Below are positions 21,800 to 37,159 of a stretch of 64,000 nucleotides of DNA, piece after piece; position 1 is the stretch's first letter; each line of letters starts with the position of its first letter. The notes beneath the pieces are model-generated. The model was given only the letters and a program-made list of their open reading frames with translations. It was not told the origin of the DNA and did no database searches. Position numbers and translations under genes: made by a program. The stretch comes from Helopsaltes ochotensis (Eukaryota > Chordata > Aves > Passeriformes > Locustellidae): the NCBI GenBank assembly GCA_013400155.1, contig VXBM01000015.1, forward strand, positions 644,233 to 708,232, given 5' to 3'.

Positions 21800-24700
21800 C
21801 TTTCCCTTTAAAAGGAGTAGCAGATAATATACAGTTGAAATAAATTATAAATAGGAAAAAATCTGCATTTTAATTTTGAAATGAAGAGAAGCAACATTCC
21901 CTCTCTCCAAGCCACATGGCAATAGGATATTGAGTACAGAAATTAACCTCTCCCTTGGGTCACGGTGAATTCTGCTAGATAATCAGGGAATAAAAATAGA
22001 ATTACATATTTTGAGTGAAAGGATAGTGCTGAATGCTGCAAATATATCTGCAGCAGTAAGGAAAACCTCTTACTCCTTTCCCTTTTGTAAAAGAAACCAA
22101 GGGGGTTTTATGCTTAGGGGAAGGGGGGGTGTATAAGACAGCGCAGTCACATCTGGGATGCTGTGTCAAAAACATTACTGCTGCAGAGGAAGCAATTCCC
22201 TTTCCAGTCTCATCCTGACCTCCCTATGCAGCTGGTGCCTGCCTTGGTTTTTAGCTGAATCCAAGATCTGTCATTTGCCAGCACACATGAAGGAGCCATG
22301 TTCACTCTCTCGGTCCCACAGTGACAGCAGGAACAATTCCCCTTCGCCCACTCCTACAAATCCACTCTCTGGAGATCCTGGTAACAACAGCAGGTTTATT
22401 TCTACACAGGGTTATTAGGAGATGGCACCAGTATTAGCTACAGGGCAAACTGCCACCCAGGTAAAAAAACCATATCCTGTCCATACAAAACCTAAAGAAG
22501 CATCGCAGAACTGACCCCACACCTGGCTGCACAGGCTGTGCAGAGAGGCACCGACTTACTCGAAACGTAATTATTCAAGGAGGATCTAGTATCAAGTCTT
22601 GTGTGTTCTGTATTCACAACAGACATCTCAAACTGTTTGTGTTGGCAATAATATGGCAACTTTCTGATGCCTTGTCAGTGTAAGTATATGACAAAATCAT
22701 TCAAAAGGGTAAGAAAACTTCCATAGTGACTATAGAATATTTTCAGGCAACTGTAATAAAACAATCAGTGTTTGGGTGAAATCAAGCATTGGGTTAAAAT
22801 GTGAAATGAAAACAATATTTGTTACGTTTTTGCTGTTTATGTATTTCGATTTGATGAAGCATTATCAGACTGCCAGTTACAGGAATAAATGCCTGCTCAG
22901 TTTCCAAATCCCCAGTACACCTATATTATTCTGTGAACAGCTCTGAAAATGTGAAATGAGTTTCACAATAAAATGACAGTAAAACTAGCAAGTAGTCAGC
23001 AGAGAGAATTTGGAAAGGCACATTTTATATTTGTAATCATAATCCCCCCTGTTTTTTTTAAATAGGGCATGATTCAATGCCTTACATGATTAAATTTCTT
23101 CTGTAAGACCACGTTGATTTGTCGCACTATTTTCTGGCTTTCCCTTTTTTGCTGCCCCTGTTCCATCTCCCATTGCCTGTCAGAGGGCACTTAGAGTAGA
23201 GCTCCCTGCATTTCCCAGGCACCTTTGTTCCTTTGAAAGTTCATTGTTCTTTATCACTTGCCACAAAATCACTGCTCAGTTCTCACAAGAGTCATGCACA
23301 AAATATTATTTGGCTTTCCAGTGACTTGGAATCTTTGGCCTCTCCACAGGTCTCCTTAGTGCCTTGTTTCGATGTGTAAGATGCACCTTAAGGGTCTCTC
23401 TTAAAACCCCTCCAGCTCAGGTTGCGTTTTAGAGCTCTTCTCAAGATTTGACCTAAATGTGAAGCAGTTTCAGCAGCAATGCCATGCAACTATTTTCAGG
23501 AACCAATGCAAGCTTCTTTTTGCCTCGGGGAAATCTGTGAAGCGGAGAGGTGGAAAATTCTCTTTGTTCCCTGTGAGATGGGAGGAGAAAGATGGGAAGA
23601 AACAGCTTCTGTTCACTGGGCTGTTCTCAGGACCATCTTTTATGTCACTTCTTTTTCAAAAATCTGCCTGATTTTTCTGGAGTCTTGCAAAACAGAGGCA
23701 TCATAATATTATGGGGAAGGCAGGATTTGTGCTGTTAAAATCACCATAGTGAATTATTTGAATCAGAGTGCTGGTGATTTTGAATCTCAGGCTTGCTGTG
23801 GTATAAAATCCTTCTGTTCTTTCACCATTTAAAATATTCAGAAGCATTTTGGGGGCAGAACAAGGAAGGATGAGCATATTTATTTTGCACTAAGGATGTT
23901 ACTTCTTCTTGGGAATACTTTCATTTTGTCGCTTATGAAGTATTTGGGAACACAGGTATCTGAAATTGTCCCTAACCTTGTCCTTGTGCTGACCACCCCC
24001 ATTCTCTGTGGGAAGGCTCTGAAGAAGGCGTCAGTGTGATCATCTGACACAGAAAAGCCCTCATTCTTAGCAGTGAGCAAACGCTGTGTTTTCCACAGTG
24101 GAACTCAGAAGTGAGTGGGCTTCTGAACTTTCTCAGCCTACCTCTGCTTTTCGGTAGGAGGTATCACAGTTTGGATCCTGCTGAGCAGCCGTGATGAGCT
24201 GTGGCTCCCACGTGTCGTCAGCACAGAAAATGGTGTGAGAGAAGCTGGAGGCTGCGTCACCTGCTCAGGGCTTGCCCTGGCTGAGGTGTGGGCATGGATA
24301 CAAGTAGGAAGCCCAGTGATGGGTTTGGGCTGTGGCAGAACCGAGTGAATCCATGGGATTGCCTTTTGTGTGCTTTAGGACACCATTACCAGTTTGTACT
24401 CACAGGTTCACAGTGTTTGGTGCTTTCAAGTTGGAGTTTGTGGAGCTGCATGGATGGAGAGAAGGATCACAGGGCTGGTGAATCAGAAAGGGACACTGCA
24501 GAACAATTATATGCCATCGTTTTAAAATACTTGTTGTGACTGCTGGTGAGCCACTGGGCATCTCAGTTCATGTTACATTTCCTAATGAAATCAAAACATA
24601 TGTATACAAAATCAGATTATAACAATGTCCGACTTCCTCTCTTTATCCCTCAAGGCACATGATAAGTACAGTGTTATAGCAGTGTACTTCGGCAGGACAT

Positions 24701-27700
24701 GTCCCTGTAAAATAGAGACAAGCCAGAAGTGAACTTAAGAGATGGCATTATAGGGGAAAAGAGAGTCAGGGATACAAAATAAATACATTTAAAATCCAAA
24801 AGTTACACAGTGTGAAGACAATGTCAAGCAGTAATAAACTGTTTTATTTTGAAGCATCAGCAAAGGTGTGATGACGCTGAGATCAGAGATCAGAGTCCTA
24901 AAAAGCAGATATGAGAGGCTGGAATGAGAGTCTTTAACAAGGCCAAGGTCTGCATGCTAGCAGGGATTAGCAACAAGGTCAATGTCAAAATTCAGGCTGC
25001 CCTGTAAAGGGAGACAGGGGGCTGGGCATGATCAGTATTGCTCAATCCAGTGGGTAAATACTGCTGCTTGTTGAGCAAAGTATGAGTCACAAGAGAGCCC
25101 TGTTGGAAGCAGTGCTAGGAGGGCTTGTTGGGGTCTGGCCCTTATGGCTAGTTATGTATTAATAGCTAATAACATCAAACTAACAAGTAATTAGCAGGTC
25201 TTTGAAAACTGAATTTGTTTCTTCATGTTTTCCTTCTTTTTCCACTTTTTGTACCTCAGTTCTCCCCGAAAGTAATTATCGTAGGTGTGCTAGCACGGAT
25301 GGTTTTGATTTGGGGCAAAGCATAAGCATGTTTTAGGGAGTAAAATACAAAATTAAAATAGATACTAGAAACCCAAAAACTTCCATGAAATTGCGAAGCT
25401 TGCACCTTTCAAGGGATTATTTGTACAAAGCATGGAAATACGTATTCTTAGGAACAGGATATTGATAAACCACCATGGATTTATGCTCCCTGTTGTTCGT
25501 TTTTCAGATCTGAGTGGAAGGGAAAGTGTTTTAGCTCTTCAGAATAGGGTTAAGGAGAAGAGGTTAAGGTTCAAAGTCACTGCATTTAAGGCTCCCTGGT
25601 TACACCTTTTCCCTCTCCCTCTGCTCAGTGTCGTACTGGCCTTCCCAGTAAAAATGGGCAGGATAAGTGCTCTTTGCAGGGCATGCTCCCATGTCGAGCT
25701 TCACTCATCCCGGGCCAGCTGCCCCATTCTAAGGTGGACCTCTCCAACCCGACAGCCCTGATCCAAACATCCTGGAAGGCAGCAGAAAAATTCCCATCCA
25801 TTTCAGTGTCTTTTTGGATCCATGGACATCATCTGCCAACCTGCTGGAAGCACATGCTGCAGCAGAGAGAGGGATTTTCTCCTCCCTGCAGCCCTTACTC
25901 GGGCAGAGGTGCTGCTGGAGGTGAGGAGAGCCTTGTGAGGAGGAGGCCTGGGGGAGCTGGAGCCCAGAGGCGCAGGGACGCGTGCTCAGCGTGGCTGGGG
26001 ACTGACTGGCTGCCTGTAACCAGTGACTCAGTGCACTATTTTTGATTCAGCAAGGGGAGAAGGATACGTGATACAAACCTCCACACCCCACTAAGGAGGA
26101 CTATTAAAAGAGCAGAAGACATTCTTGAGAGGCTGCAGATAGTGCTCTGTCCTGCTCTGAGCACTGCGGGGTGCAGCAGAATATGCTGCACGTTCTTCTG
26201 GCTTACACTCCTGTTTTAATTTAAAGCGTGACTTCAATGAGTTACCACAGGGCAATGACTCAGTTTAAACAGAATTTTCAAAAATCAGAACCTGCAGCCC
26301 CTCTCTGCCACTTGCCCACTTGCCTGTGTTGACCTTTGTGCCTGCCTTACTCAGGAGTTGAAATTGCAGATGACACCACCCCGTGAGGTTTCCTAAGCAG
26401 CCCCCTCACTGCAGAGCTGGGCAGCGTCAAATGGCAATGCCATCAGAGCTGGAGGGGGCCTAGGGGTTCCTCGTGACGGTGGCCCCACAGAGAAACTTGT
26501 CCCCTCTTCCCTCACTGGAGTAGAGCTGCCACCCTTCTCCTCCTCCGGCTGTTCCTTGTTCATTCACTGTTTTAAGTGGCCAGTACTTGCTTATGAGTTT
26601 TGCCTTTGCTCTCTACCCAAGAGAGGGGAGGCACAGGATATAAATACCGTTATTGTTGTTATATTCACAATAATACTATCCATGAGTGAGTTGAAGCAAT
26701 GAAATTGACAGTGAGCCACAGGAACCTTAAATTCAATGAACCTCAACTCCAGCTCTCATTTTAAATCCTGGGCCTTCAAATCCAAGAAAGATTGCCAGGG
26801 AGTTCATTAGCACCAGGATTTCCCTCTTAGAGCTGGGCACTATTAGGTTAATGGAGTGGGCAGCTGACTCAAGTAGCCTCTGATGGGGCCTTTGCTGCAT
26901 TAGTGATGTTGTTTTTCAGCTTCAGGATCTCCTGGGAACTTGTTCCTCTTCCTTGTGAGTAAAAATCTTGCTTTATTTCCTTTTCTCAAGCTTGGGAGAA
27001 TATGGCCCTCGTGCATATTGTATAATCCTTTTTGCCAAGGCATTTGACTTCGTTGAATGTTCGTGTCATGGCCTTGCCTTGTGCATGAAAGGTGGTTGTA
27101 CTGAGATGAGTGTTGGTCTTTTTCCCAAGTAGCAAGGGACAGGACAAGGGCAAATGGGCTCCAGTTGTGCAAGGGGTAGTTTATGTTGGATATTAGGGAA
27201 AATTTCTTCAATGAAAGTGTGCTCAAGCATTTGAACAGGCTGCCCAGGGGCGTATTTAAAAGCTGTGTGGATGTGTTGCTGACTGACCTGGTTTAGTCTT
27301 GGGACTGGCAGTGCTGGGCTAATGGTTGGACTTGCTGATCTTGAGGTTCTTTTCCAGCCTAAGCTCTTCTTTGATCAGAAGTTCTCACTGTCTCTTGGTG
27401 AGTGTATACTTATAGTAATCGGGACAATAAATGGGGTTGTTAGTTCTACTTTAGCTTTACAACTTAAGGAATAAAAATTAGCAAGGTGATGTTTCTTTCC
27501 TGGGATAGGTGGAGAAAAGAAGCAGTGAGATGTGCAGGAAGATCAGAGTGATATTCTTACAAATTGCATGGATTTTGGTGAAGCAGAGTGCCCAGGGAAC
27601 AACTTCTTTGTGTGAAATGATGGCAAATTCTTATCTAAAGTATAAGCAGTAAACATATACTTTTCCAAAGTCAGTTTCTGTCTTTAGAAGTGGCTTTGTA

Positions 27701-30700
27701 GGAAGTATCTGTTACTTTCTCACAGATTTTCTTCTATCAAGTGTTGCCTGGATATTCTACATTTAGAAGCCACCTGCTTTACTATATGGATGGTTTTGAT
27801 AGTGCTATTTGATTATTTGGTTTGAAAGGTTATTTTTTCATATTTCTTTTTTTAAATTACACCAAAATTGTTATTAATTTGACTCCTTTTCCTCCTTTCG
27901 TTGCTCATTATTTTATGTAACCTGAAAAGCGTGTCACTTCTGTTATGCTCTTGTTTAAGGAGAAAAATAGAATTAAAAGTTCCCCAGCATGCCACAGCCC
28001 TGTGACCCATGTCAGAACTCTTGAGTTACAATACTACCACTCAAGGTATTTCAATGGTGTCACCAGTGTTTCTACTCTTGTGTGTAGCTCTGTGTTCACT
28101 GTAATAACATCCATTTTCTTTTCTAAGTGGAGCTAAGTCAAATTTTAAAATTTGTTTCCTCAAAAGTCTCATCTTCAGTAGAAACTCACATCTGAACCTA
28201 CATTCTTCACTCTAGTTTCTTTTTTGCAAATTATATAGGAGATTAAACTAGACCTATCCTCATCCAGTCCTTATTTTCTACTTTTTCTTCTCAAATGGGA
28301 ATAGTCCTTTAAACCAGATAACTAAGCTCACACATTTTCTATTCTTTCCACACACTCAGAACTGAAGTGTCACATCACAAGTAGCCTTTGGATGCACAGC
28401 AATGCACTTTTTATCTTCGAAGTGGGAATTGCTTCTTGGCTGAATGGACCAGGATTGTTTATTTTCTTTTTTCAGAGGGAAGTGAAGAAATGTTTTGGCA
28501 GCAAACCTACTCCATAAACATGTCCTGTTATGGCTGAGTAGTTTGTGTTTTGCTATTAAAACTGTAATTTATACATTTCACTGATGTTATGTAATGTTAA
28601 ATAATTACCTCAAGAGACAGCTATAAATATAAGACTCTCTGCTACCTCGTTGCCATTGTTTGGACTTGGCCTTGAGCAGGCCCAGTGTGAAACCTGTGTG
28701 TTCAAAACCCTTCTCTTTATCTTTGCACCTCTCTGGACTTCCAGAGATCCCTTACCTTCAGCTGACTTTCATATTAAAAAAAACCCAGTTTGGTTTAAAA
28801 ACTATTAATATGAACCAGGAGACACCTGTGGTGGTGATGGATAATACAGATTCTGCCTCTTTCTTCCCATTCCACATGCATGTTGCTGATCCCAAACCTG
28901 GAGTTCAGTAGCCGATATAGGGCCAAGTAGCTGCTGAATCCTCTCACTTATCATGTGTTCCAGAGATGTTTGCCTGCTGAGGTGAGGGTCATGCTCAGGG
29001 GGGATATTACCAGAATGGCCTTTACAGTTTTTTTCTGTTCTAAAACTATAAAGACCTTATGTGCCTCTGATTTGCTGCTTATTAGCAAATAAGATGCAGT
29101 TTATTAGCAGCCCTGTTAGCTTCTTCTACAAAGCAGGCAGGAATTAAGTTAATTGCAATAGTAACGCTCTTATACTGACCTGTTGTAAAGGGAGTTAGTA
29201 TAGCCACAGAAAAATCCACAATCTCACATTTTGAAGTATTTCCCAATTTACACCAGTCCACAAAATTTTTTGGTAATATTGTTCTCCTTACTCAGTCTCC
29301 AGTGATCACTGCTTTTCACATTGGCACTCAGGAAAACTGCTCCAAAGTGTGCTAAATTCAACAGATGTCATCTCACTGGCTTAAGAAAGTCTGGATGCAG
29401 TTCAGAGAATGCCTGGCTAAAATGGTTTGCTGGCACTCACATTTCATTCATTTTCCTGAAGCAGTTTAAATAAATAAAAAAATACTGAGCAGCAATATTT
29501 GAGGGGTTTCACTTGGCCCTTAGTGAAATAGAGGTGGAAAGTTTTGTTAGTTTGTTTTTGAAGTTTACTTTGTAGCTACAGCTCATTCATTGCCGCAGTG
29601 GGGTGGAAAATTTTGAAAATTTCCACCATTTTCTGACATACAGAAATACTTGTTTAAAGACACAATCTCCTTTAGGTAAGACTCCAACACCTGCAAAACT
29701 AGTATCCAAATTTAAACTAACTTCTAAGAGGCAACAAATACCTATAAAATAGTAGTTTGCCAGCAGGAGTGAGTTGCTAGGCTAGTCCTAAACATGTTTG
29801 ATGTTATCAGGTACAAAATTTGATATGGAAAGTCCAAGACACACAGTCCAGTTGACTGTAGTTTGTGTGGAAATTTCTCATCTCACAGAGACAAGAGAAG
29901 ATTTTGCTAAAGCAAGAGAGAAAGTCTTCCTTTAAAAAGCTGCTGCAGTAAAATACTCCTGGGACACTGAGCCAAGAGTGATTTATTGCAGAGGAAAGAG
30001 AGCAAACGAAATGTGTGTGTTGCGGTTTGGGTGCTCTGTACCTGGGCTCAGTGAGACACTGCACTTACATATGTACATACCAAGTGTGTCACACTGACTT
30101 ACTAAAAGGGAGAAATGTTGCTCCTTTTTAAAAGGGTGCTTTTAAAGCTTTTTTTCCTGGCAGCAGGAATAAGACCAAAGTATGACGCCCATCAACACAA
30201 CAGCAATAAAGCCCTTGACTCGAGCAGGCTGTTTTCAGCCCAGCCACCATCATCCACCAGCAAAAACATTCTGTTACTTTGCTACAGAAAAAGAGGATTT
30301 ATAGTTTGAGGACAGACTAGTTAAGAAGTCAACCCCAGGCAAATGTTTGATGCTAACAGTCCTCAATTATGAAATGCAAAATCTATACTGCTTTCTAGCC
30401 TCTAGGATTTTCCAGCAGGGCAAATATGAAATTACATCTTGTGGTTGAGAGAGGAAAAGGAAAGAGAAATTGTTCCTGTCAGATGTGATCTCATGGAAAG
30501 CAAATTGGTGGTGGAATGGCTGGATTAAAGATAACAGAACCTCAATTTGTGGCTTTTATTTTTTTCCCAACCACTTTACTTTCAGCATTTCATAGTGGGT
30601 ACTATAAAATTCTTCACTCACTTGAAATAAAACAATTCAGGCAAAGAAAAAAACCCAAGTAAGAGTTCAACCTTTGTTTATACCAGTTTGTTGGAGCTTT

Positions 30701-33700
30701 TGTAAAGATTCTCAATAGCAAAAATAACATGCCAAGTGAATACATCTTGTGCAACACAGCATAGATTAATCTGATAGAAAGCTGCAGCCAGGTTCTCCTG
30801 GGCTGAACTGAGCTTGCACAGTGACTCATGAGTTACAGCTTCCTGGCCCAAATGACTCTGTACAATTGAAACTAAATTATTGTCCCCTACAAATTGCATC
30901 AAACATTGCTCTGTACTGCCCTTCCAGTGAGAGCACAACAGAGATTTATTTTACATGCCTGAGAACCTCAGAAATATCTCTTTTAAAATAGGTTTCTCCA
31001 GGCTTTGTATATTACGTTGAAAACAACTTTATTTTTTGACAAATATGAAAGCTATAGTGTCATCTGAAGCACAGGATAAAGGCAGAAGCAGTTGCCTGAG
31101 TGGCCCAGTAGCTCTTGCCTGACATTGATTATATCCTCCTCCAATAACCACTGAATTTTAATCTCTTTAGGTCAGAAACCAGTTAGTCTCTGCACAGAGA
31201 GAAACTATAGAGTATTTCCTACTGCTAGATAAGCAGATAAAGATGTGAAAAGGAGGTCAAAGTAACTTAATTATTTATCTCTTGGTATTTATATATAAGG
31301 TTATTTATAAAGGAAGCAAGAAGAATTCAGTCTCAGTAAGAAATATGAAAAATAATATTCTTTTGACAGGTTAAACACAACTAACCTTCAGTCCTCTGGC
31401 TATGAAAATGCATTTATTTATATTAATTTAGAACTGATCCAACTACAAGGCTTCTGTAACAAATGTACCGTGTAATTATTTTTTTTATTTTCCACTGCTT
31501 ATGAAGTTTCCCGCTTCTCCTTGCTAGTCTTTCTTGTGTCCCTGAAACAGCTATGCCAGCACAATTTAAAAACTTAGGAATTACAAAGTGCAAGTGGCTT
31601 TCCTGCTGCAGGAGGAATAATCTATTTATTTTCCCTCAAAGGGTCAGTGTCATCCTATTACAATATGCTTCCTCAGGAAAACACCTCACTAACTCCAAGA
31701 GCTATTCCTTCCTTTTTTTTTTTTTTTTCTCCCTTGTAAAACTTTCTTAAAACCCTCAAAGATAAGTAGTCCATTGCTCAGTGGATAAGACTTTCTGATT
31801 TTCAGAAAGGTAGGTACTGATTTTCAGTAGGGTAGACAGGAATACAGATGCCATGGACACTGAAATTCTCAGGCTAGCTCTGTTTTTTAAGCTTAATCTA
31901 ATCCTCAGGCTAGGTTTAAATCTACATCTACATTTTTCTTCTGTTTTTATGTGTTGGTTTGCAAGTGCAGTGCTTTGTAGATGTCTCATCATGGGACAGT
32001 CAGGTCTATGTGAGATTCTATTTGGTTTTTTTCTAAATACTGTATTAAGATAGTTCATGACAAGTCCTGTGAAATCTTAGCAGGAGAGGTACTTGTGTTG
32101 CTCCTTATGTCCAGCCCTCTCAAAACTCTCTATTTCTGGTGTGTCAGTGCTTATAAAGCTGGACATGCAGGACACAGCTGCACTGATCTCCCTCCAGGGC
32201 AGACTTGGAGCCAGTTTGACTCATGGCAGTGCTAGCTGGGTTTAAAAAAGTTAAAAGCCGTGTGTCCTCTCCAGATGATTTCAAGTGGACCAAAGAGAAA
32301 AGGATAAACACGCTGCCCAAAGGACACAGGGTAAGAGAATCACCTTGCAAACGGAGAGGATTTCCTTGCAGTACCCTTTGAATGTGCAGCATCAGCAATG
32401 AGCTGTCTGTGGGGTTGTGAAAATGGAATTTGGTTGACTTTGCAATACAAATTTTATCTCCAGCAGAAGTAAAAGATCTTTGTCTTTATCTTCAGGATCT
32501 GCAGAGGATCCTTCCAAGAGCTACTCATCATCTTTTTGCCTAAAGAGCAAATTCAATTCCTTCAGGAAAGAAGGAATGGGTTGCACAAGTTAAAGAGCCT
32601 TTGCAGCAGCTGGCATGTCCATTAAACATTGCACTGCATCCAGCTCCGGTGGGGCTAAAAAAGCAAATCATCAGATTTATAGAAAGTTTTATCAAGAAAA
32701 GAGAGCACACCAAAAACTGCTGGTTGAGGGTGTCCCCCTCTCCCAGACACTGAGTACCATGACCCCCAGAGGAACCCATGCTGGAAGCCCAGAGCGCAGG
32801 CAAAAAGAAGAGAATTGGGAAAGGATGGCTTCATGATTGCACCAGTGCAGATGTTAAATTCCTCTGGAGAAATACCCAAGATGTGTTTGCTTTTCCTGGT
32901 TAGGGAGATCCAGTGGCAGTGTCCAACAGTGCACAAAAGTCTTGTTGTCCTCTATGCATGCCTGAAGCTGAAAAGTTTTCTGATCTCCCTGGTTCCTTAG
33001 CAGAATTGCTTTGTCCTCTCCCACAACACTGCTTTGTGTGTCAGAGGAAAACGTGTACCTTCCTCTCTTGTGAATACTTAGATTAAAAGTTGTAGTAGTA
33101 ATGGTTTGGGATGAAAGCCCACAAGCTCGTGATTCAGAACAGCTCCTTCCAAATGCTTCTTTTCTGTGCTTCCTTTGAACAATGCTACTTTTTGAGGAGC
33201 TGTAAGGAAAAAAGGATACCCTTGTCTGTGGATGCACACTTACCCCAAGAGTGGGACAGCCTGCTCAGCTTCTGGGCAGCCTTAAGGAGCTATGTGGGAA
33301 GTGAGCTGCATTTATACAGTGCAAGTGCCTGCCTAAAATAAGCTGGAGTTTGCTCTTTTTTTTTCCAACTCATAAACGTGGGTCAGTTCTTCACTTTACA
33401 AAGGTTTAGATCCTGGACTGTGATAGTACATTAAAGTGTTTTATTGCCTTATTGCTTTAAAATGTGCAATTACAATCTCTTAATTGAAAAGCTGCAATTA
33501 TTTAAATAGCCTTTAGTCCAGCAGTGTTGCCAGATATGTGACTGAGAGTCAGCTACAGCCAGGCAGCCTCCGAAGTTTGTTCTCTGTGAATTTGTTTGTG
33601 AAAGGGTCATTTAGATGCGTAAGTTAGTCACAGTTTAATAATAAACCATGTCATCAAAGCAGTTGGGAGTTATCACTTTGAAGTGCTACTGATGACACCT

Positions 33701-36700
33701 GTGCATCAGGCATGAGCAGGAGGATGTACATTAGCTGTTTTCTGGGTCAAACTGCATCTATTCAACCAGTCATTTATGGCAGGATGTGAATGCACTGCCT
33801 TAAGTCCCAGCTCTACTTTTTCCATATTTCATAACTACTATGTTGCAGTATGTCTGAGGGCTTTTATTTGTTTGGGGTTTTGTTTTTAAATTTTAAAAAA
33901 ATGCTCCATGCACGCTTGGTGCCACCCTTGCTTTGTCCTGAGGAGCCCAAGAGACATCTGAAACATTTAGGACACGTCTAGACTGAAAGCTGAGCCCTGA
34001 TGAAACATGCATGAGCTGGCAGGGCCCAGGTCTGCAGTGCCACGTCAGGCACAGATGGCTTAGCAATCTCCAGCCCAACTGCAGCTGCCAAGGAACCAAA
34101 GGAAAACTTTTTGCTTTTAAGCAAACGGGAGCAAAGACGTATGAGTGTTGCTTTTGGGAGCTGGGGTAGAATCCCAGTAATGGTAAGGAGTATTCCAGTG
34201 CTGGCTGCAGTCGTGCATCCTTCCCATTAGCCTCAGAATAAAACCATCTGCAGGAACAGTTTTCAGTGTAGAAATTGTAATACAGTCAGAACTGAAATTG
34301 AGACACTGGAAGTCATTGATGTGGTTGATAGTGCTTAATGTGCAGGAAACCTCAGCCCAAGAGCTGAGCAGTTGTTAATCCAAAGACTGAGCCAACTGAA
34401 GTGCAACTTGGGACTTGTAAATAATTAATAGATAAATTAATAAAGACTATTATGGTAATACTGTCATTACCTGTAGAACAAACTAAACCTACTCATCAGG
34501 ATGAATAACTGGCTGGTTATTTTTCTCATCTGAAAACAAAGTAGAAAATTAAAATACAAATAATTAGACTGTGAATAGCGTATGTGATTTCTTAAGTTCC
34601 TTCATGTTTTATGATATTCAGTGAACACAAATAACTGAATATTTACAACACTTTCCTCTTGTTAAAAAGTAAAATGCATAGAAAGAGGGTTTTTAGGCTA
34701 AGAATGATAAAGCTATTGTAGTTGAAATTGAGTTGTGGCTTTATATGCAGAGAGAACATGACCCTGTACGCAGACAATTAAACTAGGGATAACAGGAAAC
34801 TGCTCATAAATTTAAAGTGTACCTGGATGGCAACTCCTTATTCTTTGATCTGAGTTCTCATATTTAACAGGATAATTTTTATGAGTTTTCATGGTTGTTC
34901 ATTGGTGATCACACTTCTCTGGGAGCTCCAGAGACCAAGTGAAGCAGCATGCCTAAGCTGGCTTTAATATATGCAATTTTTACCTTTAGAACCCCTGAGG
35001 GAAAAAAATAACAACTTGCATCTACCTCCAAAGAAGCTGTTTCTTGAGCAGCCTCAGGAGTGACCCTGAGCTGGTATAATCTTGTTTCCTCCAGAAAAAG
35101 TACAGGTGTTACCTCTTTCGTTTCACTAATCTGTAGGACCCTACTCTAGGACTGTGGTTTCAAGCTGTAAATGTAAACAGTAGCTTTTCATGCTCAGTAT
35201 CTTTGGGTTGTAGATACCAGCTAATCCTCAGCTGTGGTGTACTGCACTCGGGGATGAAACACAGAGGTGTCTATTCAGGAAGAACATCATTACCTTAGTG
35301 CTCATTTGCACTTTCAGAGTCTTTCAAAAGGGAACGGCATAATGTAAGAAATGCGTTCTATAGCAGAAAGAAACAAAAGCCCTTTTGAAACACGGCAGCT
35401 GCTGTTGTTTGGCTTTTCAGGGATCATTCCCTTTTCAACATCCTATTTTATTATGCCACCACTCTGCTGCTTAACTAGCTCTGGAGAGGGCTCAGTAATC
35501 CTTGTCTTGAGACTCCCTCTAGTGAGGAAATGGGGCGCAGCTCTGTGTGCCTGCTCCGTGAGAAATCCTTGTGTGCCGGAGCAGATGCCGCTGGATCGCT
35601 TCTCCGCGGTACTGAAAGCACTGGCAAGGTCGGCACAGCCTGCGGGACTGGCGTGGGCTCAGGGCTGCACTCGGGGCTGCTGCAGGGTGCTGTGCCTTCC
35701 TGTCAATGGGAATTCCAGGAGTTGCACGGGAGTTGGCTGAGGGCTCCGCTCCATGGCTGAGCATCTCACCCTCTCCTCCTAGGGGGGCCTGCATTTGTGA
35801 ATTGGCATGGCCTGAAATGCGCGCAGTGGAGTTTGGAGGGCTGCCTGTGCCTCCATCCCACTTTTTGCCATGTCCCTGGTGACAGGGAGCACAAAAATGG
35901 AAGCCCTCTTCTCAGTGTACTATTAACAGCAGTGATAAGATAGTGAGAGAGGGTGTGAAGTGAGATATTGGAGGGGAAACTGTGCACTGTATAACTTTCC
36001 TCAACACAGAAATGGCTCTGTGGGCAGTTTCTCGGGAGATACCAGCTGTGAGCTATTATGTGTTTAAGGAAATAGACCTTTGAGTAAATACAAATTGTTT
36101 GCACGGGGACTGAGCAGCAACTGCTGTGCAGTCACTCAGGCTAAACAGCTGCTTGAATTGATGGAAAAGGGGCAAAGAATGGAGGTCAGTTCTGGTGTGC
36201 TGCTCTATCCCTGCCTTTGTCACTGAAAAATACACCAGGTTTAGAAACCAAGTGATCTCTGAAAAATTATTTTCCCTCACTGATATTGTACTTTACCACA
36301 CAAGCAAGTAAGCAGGGTGTTGTTTAGCACAGTTTTTTGAAAGCTTAATTATAAAAACTGTTACTATTGGATATAACCTGATTCTGGCAAGTTTCGTTTT
36401 TAAGGCATTAGGTAATATTAGGGTAACTGCAGATGGTTTTGATATTTGCTGTTTGTGGATGCATAAAAATAGGATTCAAATTCATTCTCTCCTTTCTCAT
36501 TATGTAAAAATAATTCATTTTTAGAAATGTAACTGTAGTCAGTGTTGCTGTGTTTAGATGAACTCTGATTTCACAGCCTTGGTACAACTGGGACCAACCT
36601 CAGGGACAGCTCCTGGCATCTGTTACCTACTTTTGCATAAATCACCAGAGGACAAGCCCTAGTTCAAAGCTTAATTTTCTTTACAAAACCCTACCATACA

Positions 36701-37150
36701 TCATGTTTTTCCTAATCCAGATAAATTCCTCAGATGGAAAAATCTGATGTGGTTGGATATGGCACCACATCTTGTGGACGTCAAGAGACACCTTGCCCTA
36801 GCCATTCTCACATCCTGAAGTGGCTGACTACAAATGCAAAATCTAGGCACAGTATGCAACCTATAGAAAAATGTTTTACTAAACCCATACATGCTTCTCC
36901 TTCCTTGGGATTTCTATTTTGAATGTGAACAAGTCAGGGAAGGGTGGGGTGGTGTTGTGAGTTTGTAATGCTGTGGCACAGTAGGATTTTAATTAGTTTG
37001 GTTTGTATTTCTATGAATATAGAAAATTGAGCATTTGAGTACCTAATTAGTGAACAGCTACTGCAGTGAGGCAACTGGTGCCAGGAAGAACACAAGATCT
37101 CTTGCATCTTACTTTAAATTCACATCTTTCCAGAAAGCAAGCAGTGGAGG
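21800..37150. other. KCNJ11-NUCB2 convergent spacer, no gene supported
   Basis: About 15 kb with no exon I can assign. Open frames (for example 25432-26045 and 35351-35740, +) lack domain signatures or clear splice partners. One divergent CR1 fragment lies at about 27085-27370 and a 16-base T run at 31713-31728. In human the immunoglobulin-family gene NCR3LG1 lies in this interval; nothing resembling it is visible here. Confidence 0.6.
27085..27370 (+). repeat. Divergent CR1-type LINE fragment
   Basis: Degenerate matches to the CR1 3' region: AGGGACAGGACAAGGGCAAA, GTTGGATATTAGGGAAAATT, GAACAGGCTGCCCAGG, and an end resembling TGATCTTGAGGTTCTTTTCC. Divergence is clearly greater than in the other copies, so it is an older insertion. 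Edges are approximate. Confidence 0.8.
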
Positions 37151-37159
37151 GCAAACAGG

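Noticed and set aside
25432..26045. Two overlapping + frames of 109 and 123 codons
   Set aside because: Low-complexity Ser/Pro/Leu/Arg product without family features and no convincing start or splice context.
35351..35794. GC-richer block with three overlapping open frames
   Set aside because: No splice partners or recognisable domain; overlapping frames on both strands. CpG density is far below that of the 63.6 kb island.
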